The position numbers were made by a program, and so were the translations under genes. The notes under the pieces were generated by a model. It made no database searches. It was given only the letters and a program-made list of their open reading frames with translations, and was not told the origin of the DNA. A stretch of DNA of 64,000 bases from an uncultured bacterium (lineage in GTDB: Bacteria > Actinomycetota > Coriobacteriia > Coriobacteriales > Eggerthellaceae): positions 92,494-156,493 of the forward strand of contig CAJMLT010000001.1 of assembly GCA_905214325.1 (NCBI GenBank), in the 5' to 3' direction. Of the stretch, positions 63,178 through 64,000 are shown in pieces. Position 1 is the first letter of the stretch. Each line of letters starts with the position of its first letter.

Positions 63178-64000
63178 ATGATTAGTCGCTTGTCAGATCA
63201 TTCGTTGGGTAAACGTGTTTTTCTCATAGTCTTGTCTTTAATTTTGATCAGTTCGTTTTCTCCACTTGCTTACGCTTCGGATTCGATAGTCGTCGCCTCT
63301 TCCGAGGGTGAGATGTCGACCGTGGATGACGCGGCTAAAGACGGGGAACTTACTCAACCTGAGATAAAGTCTGCAACAGAAAACGCGGCGTCTAGCAGCG
63401 ATGAAGAGAGTGCGGTTTTACAGGACCCAAGTTCTTCGGTCGTTGCAGCTGAGGTTGTTGCAGCTGTCCCTGAATCAGCGGCGGTAATATCCTACTCGGC
63501 CCATGTAGGTGGTATAGGCTGGCAGGACTCGGTTACCGATGGACAAACAGCAGGTACCGTAGGTGAGTCGCGAGCTATAGAGGCATTGAAGGTGGAGTGT
63601 CCCTCTGTTGCCAATGACGAACTGAGTTATCGTGTATATTCCGAAGGTCTTGGATGGATGTCACCTGTTGCGGGTGGCGAAACCGCCGGCACGGTCGGCA
63701 AGAACGGTAGAACAGAAGCACTGAGCCTTTCTCTGTCCGGCACTCTGGCCGATCAATACAATGTCTATTATCGCGTTCATGTATCCAAGGAGGGCTGGCT
63801 TGACTGGGCATCCAATGGTCAACTGGCGGGCGCTCCCGCTCAGGGCAAGCAGATAGAAGCCATTCAGATTCAGCTGCTTCCCAAAAGTGAGCCTGCACCA
63901 GGAGAAACCACCACTCCCTATGTTGAGCCTGCCGGCAATCTTGTTTACTCGGCCCATGTAGGTGGTATAGGCTGGCAGGACTCGGTTACCGATGGACAAA
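63178..64000 (+). CDS. Secreted ChW-repeat protein, 5' part
   Basis: The frame from ATG 63178 (after GGAGGG) stays open to the right edge, so at least 274 residues are present. A signal peptide (KRVFLIVLSLILISSFSPLAYA) is followed by a ~70-residue Ser/Glu/Ala-rich linker. Then comes one complete ChW triad (about residues 105-240: SYSAHVGGIGW, YRVYSEGLGW, YRVHVSKEGW), linker SEPAPGETTTPY, and the start of a second triad. Any catalytic domain lies beyond the window. Its repeats differ from those of the other two ChW proteins. Confidence 0.88.
   Translation, partial: MISRLSDHSLGKRVFLIVLSLILISSFSPLAYASDSIVVASSEGEMSTVDDAAKDGELTQPEIKSATENAASSSDEESAVLQDPSSSVVAAEVVAAVPESAAVISYSAHVGGIGWQDSVTDGQTAGTVGESRAIEALKVECPSVANDELSYRVYSEGLGWMSPVAGGETAGTVGKNGRTEALSLSLSGTLADQYNVYYRVHVSKEGWLDWASNGQLAGAPAQGKQIEAIQIQLLPKSEPAPGETTTPYVEPAGNLVYSAHVGGIGWQDSVTDGQ
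63493..63547 (+). repeat. ChW triad start, copy 1
   Basis: These 55 bases are identical to 63946-64000, spaced 453 bases (151 codons), the same period as in the dual protease. The identity may continue past the edge. Confidence 0.85.
63946..64000 (+). repeat. ChW triad start, copy 2 (cut by window edge)
   Basis: This is the second member of the pair with 63493-63547, cut at the right edge. Confidence 0.85.

Overview
The window looks like chromosomal DNA of a Gram-positive, moderately high-GC anaerobe. The best guess is a member of the class Coriobacteriia. This rests on single-membrane features (lipoprotein SBP, NlpC/P60 hydrolases, ChW-repeat surface proteins, no outer-membrane genes), an oxygen-sensitive 2-hydroxyacyl-CoA dehydratase, and a polymer-glycosylation locus of GT2, GT-C and Rml genes. 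The taxonomic call is inference, not a match. No phage, insertion sequence, CRISPR array or rRNA was seen.

Positions 1-31.8 kb are mostly housekeeping. They hold the end of a YhgE/Pip membrane protein with its TetR regulator, a GNAT enzyme, a polar amino-acid ABC transporter (SBP, permease, ATPase), an FMN oxidoreductase, long-form HPF, NhaA, two tandem coiled-coil NlpC/P60 hydrolases, tRNA-Pro(CGG), tatA, greA, lysS, clpC, ispD-ispF, cysE-cysS and a second GNAT. A catabolic block follows on the minus strand (20.6-24.4 kb): a dehydratase activase, two 2-hydroxyacyl-CoA dehydratase subunits and a FlK-like thioesterase. It diverges from a TetR gene across an intergenic region with three palindromes phased 12 nt apart. 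Then come a universal stress protein, an ABC-F protein, DUF454, ferrochelatase, a nitroreductase, a sugar O-acetyltransferase and a YdjC/ChbG deacetylase.

From 31.9 kb to the right edge the window is one large cell-envelope glycan locus. It contains two polyprenyl-phosphate-type GT2 enzymes with membrane tails and a soluble GT2. Three large membrane proteins of GT-C type follow (DUF6020-like, YfhO, DUF2142). The dTDP-L-rhamnose genes are in the order rmlA-rmlD-rmlB-rmlC, followed by a Wzx-like flippase, more GT2/GT4 enzymes, and a GDP-D-glycero-alpha-D-manno-heptose pathway (hddA, gmhA, and an hddC-gmhB fusion). A GT2/DUF2304 pair closes the run. This pathway is unexpected in a bacterium without LPS and suggests a rhamnose- and heptose-containing wall or capsular polymer.

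Three secreted ChW-repeat proteins lie inside this locus. The first is a 1578-residue protein with both a subtilisin (S8) and an M6-type metalloprotease catalytic site. The second is a two-enzyme autolysin (amidase plus glucosaminidase). The third runs off the right edge. In all three the ChW repeats come in groups of three, with a period of 151-155 residues and a PAPGS-like linker between groups, suggesting a pseudo-threefold domain. The most interesting hypothesis here is that these domains recognise the polymer made by the surrounding genes. Base composition looks mosaic: 43.75-50.1 kb and 53.6-63.1 kb are visibly richer in A+T than the housekeeping part and the rml genes.
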